Assembly: GCA_002371715.1 (NCBI GenBank)
Contig: DFGF01000155.1
Location: 285 to 12,091, forward strand
DNA length: 11,807 bases
Direction: 5' to 3'
From: Prevotella sp. UBA3757
GTDB lineage: Bacteria > Bacteroidota > Bacteroidia > Bacteroidales > Bacteroidaceae
The notes under the pieces are model-generated. The model saw only the letters and a program-made list of their open reading frames with translations, did no database searches and was not told the origin of the DNA. Positions 1 through 6,935 of the stretch are shown piece after piece. The translations under genes and the position numbers were made by a program. The first letter of the stretch is position 1. Every line of letters begins with the position of its first letter.

Positions 1-59
1 TCGAACTCGTGACCTCCTGCGTGACAGGCAGGCATTCTAACCTACTGAACTAACGCACC
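1..59 (-). tRNA. tRNA-Asp (GTC), 3' end cut by window edge
   Basis: This is the second of two tandem tRNA-Asp genes read on the minus strand. Its 59 visible bases are identical to the 5' 59 bases of the complete copy at 119-192. They include the acceptor 5' strand GGTGCGT, the D arm, and an anticodon stem CCTGC/GCAGG around the loop CTGTCAC, which places GTC at positions 34-36. The last 15 bases (end of the T arm, 3' acceptor strand and discriminator) lie outside the window. It is probably co-transcribed with the upstream copy, since the 59-nt spacer shows no promoter box. Confidence 0.95.
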
Positions 60-118
60 AATATGTGTTAAAATTAAAAACATAACGTCATCACGACGGC
101 TATATGATTACAAAAACG

Positions 119-192
119 CGGTGCGTACGAGACTCGAACTCGTGACCTCCTGCGTGACAGGCAGGCATTCTAACCTACTGAACTAACGCACC
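119..192 (-). tRNA. tRNA-Asp (GTC)
   Basis: A complete 74-nt tRNA that delivers aspartate at GAC/GAU codons. On the minus strand the 5' acceptor strand GGTGCGT pairs with ACGCACC at the 3' end, followed by discriminator G, the base expected for tRNA-Asp. The anticodon loop is CTGTCAC with anticodon GTC, closed by the stem CCTGC/GCAGG, and the T loop contains GTTCGAGTC. No CCA follows the discriminator, so CCA must be added after transcription, as is common in Bacteroidota. A consensus promoter lies about 60 nt upstream at 256-286. Confidence 0.97.
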
Positions 193-255
193 TTTGTAAC
201 ATGTATAACTAAGTATGACTTAAAACTAAAATGACTCTCTTGTCATTTGCGGGTG

Positions 256-286
256 CAAAGGTACACAGAATTTTTGAATCTACAAA
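256..286 (-). promoter_or_regulatory. Bacteroidota-type promoter for the tRNA-Asp pair
   Basis: On the minus strand, TTTG (283-286) is followed after exactly 19 nt by TACCTTTG (256-263). This matches the published Bacteroides pattern of a -33 TTTG and a -7 TAnnTTTG box. It lies between the GNAT stop codon (304) and the first tRNA (5' end at 192) and points towards the tRNAs. Transcription should start near 250, giving a leader of about 60 nt before the mature tRNA. Of the promoters in this window it is the only one with both boxes at ideal spacing, which fits a strongly expressed stable RNA. Confidence 0.8.
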
Positions 287-303
287 ACTTTTTCGCAGAA
301 ATT

Positions 304-849
304 TTATAAAAATCTTTGCATGACCACTGCATCGGCATATTCATGGCCGTCAAAAAGCCAGTCGCGCAGTTGGCAATGGCGTTCATAGCCAGCCTGGGCA
401 AAGAGCCGGAGGGCAGCCTCGTTGTCGCTGGCCACGACGGCATAGAGCTGGTGGAGGTGCAGCACGCATAGCGCGTAGCGTGACAGTTGGTCGAGTGCTG
501 CCCGGGCGTAGCCGTGATGGCGGTAGGGCTTCATGACGACGATGCCGGTCTCGGCACGTAAGTGTTGCGGGTCGAAATGGACGATGTCGCAGATGCCAAC
601 CGTCTGCCGGTCGGCATTCTCAATGATAAACCTGACCTGGCGGTCGGCATAGATGTCGTCACTGGAGGTGGCGATGTAGTCATGCAGCGTATAGCGTGAA
701 TAGGGCACGTTGGTGGCTCCGACGTGCCACAGTTCGATGTCGTTCTCGATGTGGTAAAGCAGGTCGAGGTCTTCGGGCTCAATGGCCCGGAGGGTGACGT
801 CAGAGGTCGCGGAGGCCTGTGAGTCAACTGGATATTTGTCTAAGTTCAT
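304..849 (-). CDS. GNAT-family N-acetyltransferase (SpeG/RimL-like)
   Basis: A 181-residue protein of the GNAT fold, which transfers acetyl from acetyl-CoA to an amine. The acetyl-CoA pyrophosphate loop appears as R110-H-H-G113-Y-A115, a variant of the R/Q-x-x-G-x-G/A motif. The following helix and the NEAALRLFAQAGYE segment (143-156) are typical GNAT motif B. The N-terminal pattern LRAIEPEDLDLLY (20-32) and the overall layout resemble spermidine acetyltransferase SpeG and the ribosomal-protein acetyltransferases RimJ/RimL, but the substrate cannot be read from the sequence. Its start codon overlaps the glycosyltransferase stop in an ATGA (846-849), implying translational coupling. It is the last gene of the minus-strand cluster, and no hairpin terminator is visible after it. 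Confidence 0.88.
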   Translation of the reverse strand: MNLDKYPVDSQASATSDVTLRAIEPEDLDLLYHIENDIELWHVGATNVPYSRYTLHDYIATSSDDIYADRQVRFIIENADRQTVGICDIVHFDPQHLRAETGIVVMKPYRHHGYARAALDQLSRYALCVLHLHQLYAVVASDNEAALRLFAQAGYERHCQLRDWLFDGHEYADAVVMQRFL

Positions 850-1718
850 GCCTTCATGTCGTTTTGGGGATAAAGGAAATTGCGCAATCGCTGCATCAGC
901 ATCTGGACGAGTGCCACGAAGGCACGGGAATAGATGGCTAACTTAACGGGCAGTGTGAAGAGTAAGCTCAGGTGGCCGTAGTGTTTGCGGAAGAAGATGA
1001 GCATGGCCTGATAAAAGACGTGGACGTAGCGGAAGGAGGTTTTCTCAGTCGACTCGCCCTTGTAGTGCACGATGTCGAAGGGTAGATACCAGTTTTGCCA
1101 TCCACCCTTGAGCAAGCGGAACGAGAGGTCGATGTCCTCGCCATACATGAAGAAAGACTCGTCAAGCAGTCCCACCTGCTGGAGTGCCTGCCGGCGCAAC
1201 AGGCAGAAGGCGCCGCTGACCACCTCTATGCGTGCGGGCCGGTCCCACGGCAGGTCGCTCATATAGTAGCGGCGGCTGAAACCAAGCATTTTAAGCATGG
1301 AGACCCACGGCGTGGGCACGGCACGACGCGACTCAGGAGCCGGCTGGCCGTCACGCGTCAGCATGCGCACTCCTGCCCCACCCGCTTCGGGATGGCTGTC
1401 CATGAAGTCGAGGCAACCACGCAACGTGGGTTCATAGACCACGGTGTCAGGATTGAGCAGCAGCACATATTCCGACTCAGACTGACGGATGGCCTGATTG
1501 TTGGCGCGGGCAAAGCCCACGTTCTGGCGGTTGGCTATGAAGTGGACGTCGGGATGGCGCGGGCTCAGTGTCTCGACGGTATGGTCTGACGACTGATTGT
1601 CTACCACCCAGACCTCGCCATCGACGCCCTCCAGAGCGCGTTCGACACTCACAAGGCACTCATCCAGCAGTTGGCAGACGTTGTAGCTGACGATGATTAT
1701 GCTGATTTTCTTGGCCAT
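846..1718 (-). CDS. Family 2 glycosyltransferase (rhamnosyltransferase/WbbL-like)
   Basis: A 290-residue GT-A fold glycosyltransferase, which moves a sugar from a nucleotide donor to an acceptor at the cytoplasmic face of the membrane. The N-terminus KKISIIIVSYN (3-13) is the typical first strand. VVDNQSSD (38-45) contributes nucleotide contacts, NPD (89-91) stands in for the metal-binding DxD, and GED (193-195) probably carries the catalytic base. HYKGEST (218-224) matches the HxxGxS segment of the subgroup that includes WbbL-type rhamnosyltransferases. The C-terminal part (about 230-280) is hydrophobic and basic and may touch the membrane. I chose the ATG at 1718 because the family starts with this strand; the reading frame continues upstream to 1841, but that part has no family character and lies inside the neighbouring gene. 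It overlaps that gene by 22 nt. Donor and acceptor are unknown; O-antigen or other surface glycan is a guess. Confidence 0.88.
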   Translation of the reverse strand: MAKKISIIIVSYNVCQLLDECLVSVERALEGVDGEVWVVDNQSSDHTVETLSPRHPDVHFIANRQNVGFARANNQAIRQSESEYVLLLNPDTVVYEPTLRGCLDFMDSHPEAGGAGVRMLTRDGQPAPESRRAVPTPWVSMLKMLGFSRRYYMSDLPWDRPARIEVVSGAFCLLRRQALQQVGLLDESFFMYGEDIDLSFRLLKGGWQNWYLPFDIVHYKGESTEKTSFRYVHVFYQAMLIFFRKHYGHLSLLFTLPVKLAIYSRAFVALVQMLMQRLRNFLYPQNDMKA

Positions 1719-1936
1719 ACGAAGGGTAAACAGATGAGTAGTATGACGCCGAGGTAAAAGAAGGGCGTGGTTTGATAGACGGCGTAGCAGACAGCGTTTG
1801 CCAGCAGCGGCACAACGATGAGAGCCATGCGCAACCGCCAACTGCGATTGATGAGCCGCAGGCCGAGATAGGCACAGACCAGCGTCAGCAGTTCCATAGC
1901 GGTGGTCAGTAAAAATTGTATTGTCTCTTGATTCAT
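1697..1936 (-). CDS. Small three-helix membrane protein, function unknown
   Basis: A 79-residue protein I cannot assign to a family. It has three hydrophobic stretches, at roughly residues 7-28, 36-54 and 58-75, separated by short polar turns such as RLINRSWRLR (27-36), and it ends in the basic tail WPRKSA. It looks like a small integral inner-membrane protein. The ATG at 1936 lies 4 nt after the recR stop, and the end of the gene overlaps the glycosyltransferase start by 22 nt. That fits a translationally coupled operon member and argues that the frame is real. A role as membrane partner of the glycosyltransferase is possible from position alone. Confidence 0.72.
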   Translation of the reverse strand: MNQETIQFLLTTAMELLTLVCAYLGLRLINRSWRLRMALIVVPLLANAVCYAVYQTTPFFYLGVILLICLPFVWPRKSA

Positions 1937-1940
1937 TATT

Positions 1941-2558
1941 CTATTCTTTAAATGGTGTTCGGTTAAGTATGGAGCGACCCAGGGTCACTTCGTCGGCATA
2001 CTCCAGTTCGTCACCCACGCTGATGCCGCGTGCAATGATGCTGATGCGGACGTCGGCGTAGGGGGCCAGCTTGCGGAAGATGTAGAAGCCGGTGGTGTCG
2101 CCCTCCATAGTGGAACCGAGGGCCAGTATCACCTCTTTAATATCGCCCGCGCCTACGCGCGCGACGAGCGAGTCGATTTCCAGGTCAGAGGGGCCGATGC
2201 CGTCCATGGGCGATATGACGCCACCTAAGACATGGTAGAGTCCGTTGTACTGCTGGGTATTCTCGACGGCCATAACGTCCTGGATGTTCTCGACAACGCA
2301 GACCGTCGAGGCGTCGCGCCGGCTGTCGCTGCAGATAGGACAGACGTCGCTGTCGCTGATGTTGTGGCACACACGGCAATGCCTGACCTCGCGCTTCATC
2401 TGGGTGATGGCCTGTGCAAGTCGCTCCACGTCGGCCGTTTCCTGACGCAGCAGATGCAGCACAAGCCGGAGTGCAGTCTTACGGCCCACACCAGGCAACT
2501 TGGCAAACTCTTGGACGGCTCGTTCCAGCAGTTGTGAGGGGTATTGTTGCTGTATCAT
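1941..2558 (-). CDS. recR: Recombination mediator protein RecR
   Basis: A 205-residue protein, the usual RecR length. RecR works with RecO (and RecF) to load RecA onto gapped single-stranded DNA during repair in the cytoplasm. Domains appear in family order. A helix-hairpin-helix LPGVGRKTALRL (21-32) binds DNA. A four-cysteine zinc site follows (C61-x2-C64-x8-C73-x2-C76). A Toprim domain starts around CVVE (87-90), with LGGVISPMDGIGP (111-123) and the C-terminal GDELEYADEVTLGRSILNR (182-200). It sits 12 nt downstream of the ABC-F gene and 4 nt upstream of the small membrane protein gene, well inside the cluster. Confidence 0.97.
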   Translation of the reverse strand: MIQQQYPSQLLERAVQEFAKLPGVGRKTALRLVLHLLRQETADVERLAQAITQMKREVRHCRVCHNISDSDVCPICSDSRRDASTVCVVENIQDVMAVENTQQYNGLYHVLGGVISPMDGIGPSDLEIDSLVARVGAGDIKEVILALGSTMEGDTTGFYIFRKLAPYADVRISIIARGISVGDELEYADEVTLGRSILNRTPFKE

Positions 2559-2570
2559 TAATAATACTGT

Positions 2571-4379
2571 TTATATCATTTCCGACAATTCCAACCACCG
2601 CATCGACTTCTCGTCGAGTTCGTCCTTCAGCAGCGGTAGGCGCTTACTCATGGTCGTAATCTCGTCAACGCTGGTAGTGCCTCCACAGAGCGCCTCCTCA
2701 ATCTGTCGCTGCTCGGCTTCGAGAGCGGCGATGTCATGCTCCAGCTGTTCCATTTCTCGTTTCTCCTTATACGACAGTCGGCGGCGTTCGTCGTGTCGAT
2801 AGCCGGACTTGGCGGTTTCCGTACCGTCTTTCACTGTCTTGGCGTCCTTGACGGTTTTCTGTTCCTCCAGTGCTGCCCACTCACGGTACTGCGTATAGTT
2901 GCCAGGGAAATCCTTGACCTCACCCTGACCTTTGAACACGAGGAGGTGGTCAACAACCTTGTCCATGAAATAACGGTCGTGGCTGACCACGATGACGCAT
3001 CCGGGGAAGTCCTGCAGGTATTCCTCCAGAATCTGGAGCGTCACGATGTCGAGGTCGTTTGTGGGCTCGTCGAGCACGAGGAAGTTAGGGTTCTGCATCA
3101 GTACGGTGCAGAGGTACAGCTTGCGACGCTCGCCACCGGAAAGTTTGTAGACGTAATTATACTGCTGTTCGGGCGTGAAGAGGAAGTACTGCAGCAGTTG
3201 CGAGGCCGACATCTTGTGACCGCCACCCATGTCGACATAGTCGGCTATGGCTGTAATGACGTCGATGACCTTCTGCTGTTCGTCGAACTGCAGGCCCTCC
3301 TGCGAAAAATATCCGAAGCGGACAGTATCGCCGACGACAATATGTCCGTCGTCAACGGGCACCTGTCCGAGCAGCATCTTAATGAATGTCGATTTGCCTG
3401 TACCATTGTTACCCACGATGCCCATCTTCTCGAATCGCGAGAAGTTATAGTAGAAATCGCGCAGTATAGTAACGGTCTGCGGCGGCTGTCCGTCGGCCGT
3501 GGGTATCGCAAAACTTTTCGATATGTACTGGCACTCAAATATTTTCGAGCCAATATAGACTTTGCTGGCTTTCAGCCGTAACTGCCGTTCCTCCAGCCGT
3601 TGCTTGGCCACGCGCTCCAATTCGTAGAAAGCCTCTTCGCGGTAGCGTGCCTTATGACCACGGGCCTGCGGCATGCGTCGCATCCACTCCAGCTCGGTAC
3701 GGTACAGGTTATTGGCCCTGGCCACCTCAGCCCGTCGGTTATCCAGCCGTTCCTGGCGCTTCTCCAGATAGTAGGCGTAGTTGCCGCGATAAGTATATAT
3801 GGTCTGGTCGTCCAACTCAAGGATGACCGAACAGACACGATCCAGGAAGAAACGGTCGTGGGTCACCATGAGCAGTGTGCGGTTGCCGCGAGCCAGATAG
3901 CCCTCCAGCCATTCTATCATTTCCAGGTCAAGGTGGTTGGTAGGTTCGTCGAGTATCAGCAGGTCTGGCTCGGTCAGCAGCACGTTGGCCAGTGCCACGC
4001 GTTTCTGCTGTCCGCCACTCAGCTGCCCCATGCGCTGCTCCAGGTTACGGATTTTCAACTGTGTCAGCACCTGTTTGGCCTTCAGCACCTTATCGTCGTC
4101 GCCATGATGATTGAAACATGCGTCGAGCACCGTTTCTTCGGGGTCGAACACAGGCGACTGCTCCAGCATGCCCACCTTCAGGTCGCGGCGGAACACAATG
4201 GCTCCGCTGTCGTAACCCTCATGGCCCGCAAGTATTGACAGCAGCGTAGACTTTCCAGTACCGTTTTTGGCTATCAGCCCTACGCGCTGGCCTTCACCAA
4301 TGGAGAAACTGATGTCGCGAAACAGCGTCAGGGCGCCAAATGACTTTGTGAGGTGTTGTACGTCAAGATATGGATTCAT
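2571..4379 (-). CDS. ABC-F family ATPase, Uup-like
   Basis: A 602-residue soluble twin-cassette ATPase of the ABC-F family, members of which bind the ribosome or act on nucleic-acid structures rather than transport. Cassette 1 has a P-loop at 37-45 (AKNGTGKST, with Ala at the usual first Gly), signature LSGGQ (120-124), Walker B ending D144-E145 and switch H174. Cassette 2 has GNNGTGKS (323-330), LSGGE (413-417), Walker B ending D437-E438 and switch H467. No membrane segment is present. The linker at about 200-275 is rich in Arg and Glu, as expected for the P-site tRNA-interaction motif. The C-terminus (about 534-600) is a predicted coiled coil starting LSYKEKREMEQLE, a Uup hallmark; Uup is linked to ribosome function and to suppression of precise transposon excision. 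It starts 8 nt after the engB stop. An antibiotic-resistance role is not indicated. Confidence 0.93.
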   Translation of the reverse strand: MNPYLDVQHLTKSFGALTLFRDISFSIGEGQRVGLIAKNGTGKSTLLSILAGHEGYDSGAIVFRRDLKVGMLEQSPVFDPEETVLDACFNHHGDDDKVLKAKQVLTQLKIRNLEQRMGQLSGGQQKRVALANVLLTEPDLLILDEPTNHLDLEMIEWLEGYLARGNRTLLMVTHDRFFLDRVCSVILELDDQTIYTYRGNYAYYLEKRQERLDNRRAEVARANNLYRTELEWMRRMPQARGHKARYREEAFYELERVAKQRLEERQLRLKASKVYIGSKIFECQYISKSFAIPTADGQPPQTVTILRDFYYNFSRFEKMGIVGNNGTGKSTFIKMLLGQVPVDDGHIVVGDTVRFGYFSQEGLQFDEQQKVIDVITAIADYVDMGGGHKMSASQLLQYFLFTPEQQYNYVYKLSGGERRKLYLCTVLMQNPNFLVLDEPTNDLDIVTLQILEEYLQDFPGCVIVVSHDRYFMDKVVDHLLVFKGQGEVKDFPGNYTQYREWAALEEQKTVKDAKTVKDGTETAKSGYRHDERRRLSYKEKREMEQLEHDIAALEAEQRQIEEALCGGTTSVDEITTMSKRLPLLKDELDEKSMRWLELSEMI

Positions 4380-4387
4380 GATAATTG

Positions 4388-4990
4388 TTACTCCTTGAGT
4401 TCAGCGTTAACCTGCGCGATGTAGTCCAGCACTTCGTCCCTACCCTCCTTCTTCTCAGCCGAAGTGACAAACATGGGGGGCAGTTCTTCCCACGTCGAAA
4501 GCAACGTCTGGCGATACGACTCGACAGCCTGACGGGCCTTGGCAGGCGTCAGCTTGTCGGCCTTGGTGAAGACGATGGAGAACGGGATGGACGATACGCC
4601 CAGCCATTCAATGAAGTCAAGGTCTATCTTCTGCGGTTCCAGGCGTATGTCTACCAGTACGAAGACGTTGACCAGTTGATGACGCTGCAGAATATAGCCA
4701 CGAATCATCTGGTCCAGCCGGTCCACCTCCTTTTTCGACCGCTTGGCATAACCATAGCCCGGCAAGTCGACCAGATACCACTCGCGATTAATCAGGAAAT
4801 GATTGATAAGAAGGGTCTTGCCCGGCGTAGACGAGGTCTTGGCCAACCGGCGGTTGTTGGTGAGCATGTTAATCAGGCTCGACTTGCCCACGTTCGAACG
4901 GCCAATGAAGGCATACTCAGGCTTCGTATCCTTCGGACACATGCTGACCATGGGGGCGGAAAGTGTAAATTCTGCTTGCTTGATATCCAT
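4388..4990 (-). CDS. engB: Ribosome biogenesis GTPase EngB/YsxC (YihA)
   Basis: A 200-residue TRAFAC GTPase needed for assembly of the large ribosomal subunit. All G motifs are present: G1 GRSNVGKSS (30-38), the STPGKT segment (54-59) containing the G2 threonine, G3 DLPGYG (75-80), G4 TKAD (142-145) and G5 around SAEKKEG (177-183). I chose the ATG at 4990, preceded by AGGCAG, over an in-frame TTG at 5020. That TTG is inside the -7 promoter box, so a transcript could not contain it. This is the first gene of the six-gene minus-strand cluster and is followed 8 nt later by the ABC-F ATPase. Pairing EngB with an ABC-F protein puts two ribosome-associated NTPases together. Confidence 0.96.
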   Translation of the reverse strand: MDIKQAEFTLSAPMVSMCPKDTKPEYAFIGRSNVGKSSLINMLTNNRRLAKTSSTPGKTLLINHFLINREWYLVDLPGYGYAKRSKKEVDRLDQMIRGYILQRHQLVNVFVLVDIRLEPQKIDLDFIEWLGVSSIPFSIVFTKADKLTPAKARQAVESYRQTLLSTWEELPPMFVTSAEKKEGRDEVLDYIAQVNAELKE

Positions 4991-5009
4991 CTGCCTATAA
5001 TATTTTCGG

Positions 5010-5017
5010 CAAAGGTA
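5010..5017 (-). promoter_or_regulatory. -7 promoter box for the engB cluster
   Basis: TACCTTTG on the minus strand matches the Bacteroidota TAnnTTTG -7 element. It lies 19 nt upstream of the engB ATG, giving a predicted leader of about 15 nt. No clear TTTG is present 19 nt further upstream; that position falls in the AAGAATT repeat. Confidence 0.72.
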
Positions 5018-5027
5018 CAAATAAAAT

Positions 5028-5055
5028 AAGAATTAAGAATTAAGAATTAAGAATT
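5028..5055. repeat. Four tandem copies of AAGAATT
   Basis: Four perfect head-to-tail copies of the heptamer AAGAATT (5028-5034, 5035-5041, 5042-5048, 5049-5055). They fill the space between two divergent -7 boxes and cover the expected -33 region of both promoters. Copy-number change by slippage would alter the distance between the promoters and the DNA in both -33 regions. Confidence 0.95.
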
Positions 5056-5061
5056 ATTTTG

Positions 5062-5069
5062 TACCTTTG
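5062..5069 (+). promoter_or_regulatory. -7 promoter box for the 5'-nucleotidase gene
   Basis: TACCTTTG on the plus strand matches the Bacteroidota -7 element and lies 24 nt upstream of the ATG at 5094, giving a predicted leader of about 20 nt. No TTTG is seen at the ideal -33 position, which falls within the AAGAATT repeat. Confidence 0.72.
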
Positions 5070-5093
5070 CAGAAAATTTGTTGCAATTGGCAG

Positions 5094-6860
5094 ATGAAAG
5101 ACTTATTATTGACAGCAATTCTGACGATGGGCATGCTGACGATAACAGCCGCTCCCAAGAGGTCTAAGACCGTCAGACTGAAAGTGATAGAGACCAGCGA
5201 CGTCCATGGCCACTTTTTTCCATGGGACTTCATGGAGGGCCGCCCCATTGACGGCACCCTCTCACGCGCAAATACCTATATAAGAAAACAGCGAGAGAAT
5301 TATGGCGACCGGCTGTTGCTCATTGACAACGGCGACATCCTGCAGGGACAGCCCTGCGTCTACTGGTCGAACTACGTCATGCCTGAAAACGAGAACCTGG
5401 CGGCACGTGTGGTCAACTATATGCAATACGATGCCGAAACCGTAGGCAACCATGACGTCGAACCAGGCCACCAAGTCTACGACAAATGGATCCGAGAGGT
5501 GCGATGCCCCTTGCTGGGTGCCAACATCGTCAAGGAGGGTACGAAGAACGGCCCTGCCCGGCACGAAAACATCTATCCGGGCTTGAAGCCCTACTCCGTC
5601 CACGTACGTGACGGTGTAAAAATCTGCATCATCGGTATGCTGACGCCCGCCATACCACAGTGGCTGAATCGCCAGGTGTGGAAGGGCATGGAGTTCGAGG
5701 AAATGACCCAATGTGCCCGTAAGTGGGTGAAGTACGTCAAAGAACACGAGCAGCCCGACCTCATCTTCGGACTCTTCCACTCCGGACTGAACGGCGGCAT
5801 CCATACTGCCGACTACGACGAGGACGCCACTGAGGCCGTGGCCCAGCAGGTGCCTGGCTTCGACATCATATTCTTCGGCCATGACCACCAGGTCCACAAC
5901 CAGTGGGTGACCAACTGCGAAGGTCAGCAGGTGCTCTGCATAGACCCCAGTTGCTACGTAAAAAACGTGGCCGAAGCGGACATTGAACTGACCTACGAGC
6001 ACGGAAAAATGACCAACAAGAAGATTAGTGGCAAGATTGTCAACGTGCGCGATGAGGCCGTCGACCACGAAATGACCAACTACTTCGAGTCCGACATCCG
6101 GCAGGTGAAGCAGTACGTCAGCCAGCCCGTGGGCCGATTCAAGCATGCAGTCCACACCCGCGACAGCTTCTTTGGCAATTCTGCCTTCACCGACCTGTTA
6201 CACTCATTGCAGCTGCAAATCTCGAAGGCCGAGGTCTCGATGGCCGCCCCCTTGGCCTTCAACGTGACCATACCTGAGGGCGAGGTCACCATGGCCGATA
6301 TGTTCAAGCTCTACCGCTTTGAGAACTTGATGTTCGTGCTGCGCATGACGGGTGCCGAGATACGCCGCCACCTGGAGATGAGCTACAACATGTGGGTCAA
6401 CACCATGACAATCCCTGATGACCATGCACTGCTGCTCAACGACGATGCCAAGGACGACCAGCAGCGCACAGGATTCCGCAACTACACCTTCAACTTCGAC
6501 TCGGCAGCAGGCATCGACTACGAGGTAGACCTCACCAAGCCCGATGGCCAGAAGGTGCGCATACTTCGGATGTCGGACGGTCAGCCCTTCGACGAAAAAA
6601 GATGGTACAAAGTGGTCATGAGCAGTTATCGCGCCAATGGCGGCGGCGAACTGCTGACACGTGGTGCCGGCATACCGGCAGACTCGCTCGAAGCCCGCGT
6701 ACTGTACCACACCGAACGAGACCTGCGCCACTACCTGACCGAAGAGATTCGCCGCCAGGGCACTATTGACCCACAGCCCGGACATAACTGGCGCTTCGTG
6801 CCCGAAGAGCTGGTCCGGCCTGCCCTGGAGCGCGACCGCAAGAAACTCTTCGGCAAATAA
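5094..6860 (+). CDS. Exported 5'-nucleotidase / 2',3'-cyclic phosphodiesterase family protein
   Basis: A 588-residue two-domain protein of the UshA/5'-nucleotidase family, which removes phosphate from nucleotides or opens cyclic nucleotides, normally outside the cytoplasm. The N-terminus has a positive residue and a hydrophobic core (LLLTAILTMGMLTITAA, 4-20), a likely signal peptide, though Pro21 makes the cleavage site unclear. The dimetal phosphoesterase motifs are all visible: D36-V-H38, DNGD (78-81), GNHD (118-121), H229 and GHDH (262-265). The C-terminal substrate domain (about 345-560) includes the YRANGGGE segment (512-519), which corresponds to the nucleotide-binding part of the family. 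I chose the ATG at 5094; an in-frame TTG at 5067 overlaps the -7 box. The exact substrate is not determinable. A 75-nt gap without a promoter box separates it from nudC. Confidence 0.92.
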   Translation: MKDLLLTAILTMGMLTITAAPKRSKTVRLKVIETSDVHGHFFPWDFMEGRPIDGTLSRANTYIRKQRENYGDRLLLIDNGDILQGQPCVYWSNYVMPENENLAARVVNYMQYDAETVGNHDVEPGHQVYDKWIREVRCPLLGANIVKEGTKNGPARHENIYPGLKPYSVHVRDGVKICIIGMLTPAIPQWLNRQVWKGMEFEEMTQCARKWVKYVKEHEQPDLIFGLFHSGLNGGIHTADYDEDATEAVAQQVPGFDIIFFGHDHQVHNQWVTNCEGQQVLCIDPSCYVKNVAEADIELTYEHGKMTNKKISGKIVNVRDEAVDHEMTNYFESDIRQVKQYVSQPVGRFKHAVHTRDSFFGNSAFTDLLHSLQLQISKAEVSMAAPLAFNVTIPEGEVTMADMFKLYRFENLMFVLRMTGAEIRRHLEMSYNMWVNTMTIPDDHALLLNDDAKDDQQRTGFRNYTFNFDSAAGIDYEVDLTKPDGQKVRILRMSDGQPFDEKRWYKVVMSSYRANGGGELLTRGAGIPADSLEARVLYHTERDLRHYLTEEIRRQGTIDPQPGHNWRFVPEELVRPALERDRKKLFGK

Positions 6861-6935
6861 CAAGAACAAGAAAGCTGACGCCACGAAAACAAAACGCTGC
6901 GTTACGAAACGAAAACCCCAAACTTCAAATTGGAC

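Larger units (their letters stand above)
5002..5077. repeat. Inverted repeat containing both divergent promoters
   Basis: The left arm (5002-5021), read on the minus strand, and the right arm (5058-5077), read on the plus strand, match at 19 of 20 bases. The first 13 bases, TTTGTACCTTTGC, match perfectly. Each arm contains the -7 box of one divergent promoter. The 36-nt centre is mostly the AAGAATT tandem repeat. The symmetry continues loosely outward: both coding starts are preceded by GGCAG directly before ATG. Confidence 0.9.

Noticed and set aside
61..100. A small hairpin (CGTC/GACG) between the tRNA genes followed by a T-rich stretch on the minus strand.
   Set aside because: The stem has only 4 bp and the T-run is interrupted, which is too weak to call a terminator.
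1..192. A long direct repeat with a spacer at the left edge, resembling two CRISPR repeats.
   Set aside because: Both copies fold as tRNA-Asp with anticodon GTC, and only two copies with one spacer are present.
2736..3581. A 281-codon open frame antisense to the ABC-F gene.
   Set aside because: It is a shadow of the conserved ABC-F frame, with no protein family features of its own.
2571..4379. The ABC-F ATPase as an antibiotic-resistance ribosome-protection factor.
   Set aside because: The Uup-like C-terminal coiled coil and the chromosomal cluster with engB and recR point to a housekeeping protein, and no attenuator leader lies upstream.
5002..5077. The inverted repeat as an invertible promoter switch.
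   Set aside because: The segment is nearly symmetric, so inversion would change little, and no recombinase gene or known inversion-site sequence is seen nearby.
5262..6155. A 297-codon open frame antisense to the 5'-nucleotidase gene.
   Set aside because: Its composition follows the opposite strand of a clear gene with all family motifs; it has no recognisable domain, promoter or ribosome site. Long antisense frames are common in GC-rich genes.
6861..6935. A possible promoter or terminator between the nucleotidase gene and nudC.
   Set aside because: There is no TAnnTTTG box and only a 4-bp hairpin (AACG/CGTT); the stretch also has short ACGAAAAC-like repeats with no clear meaning.
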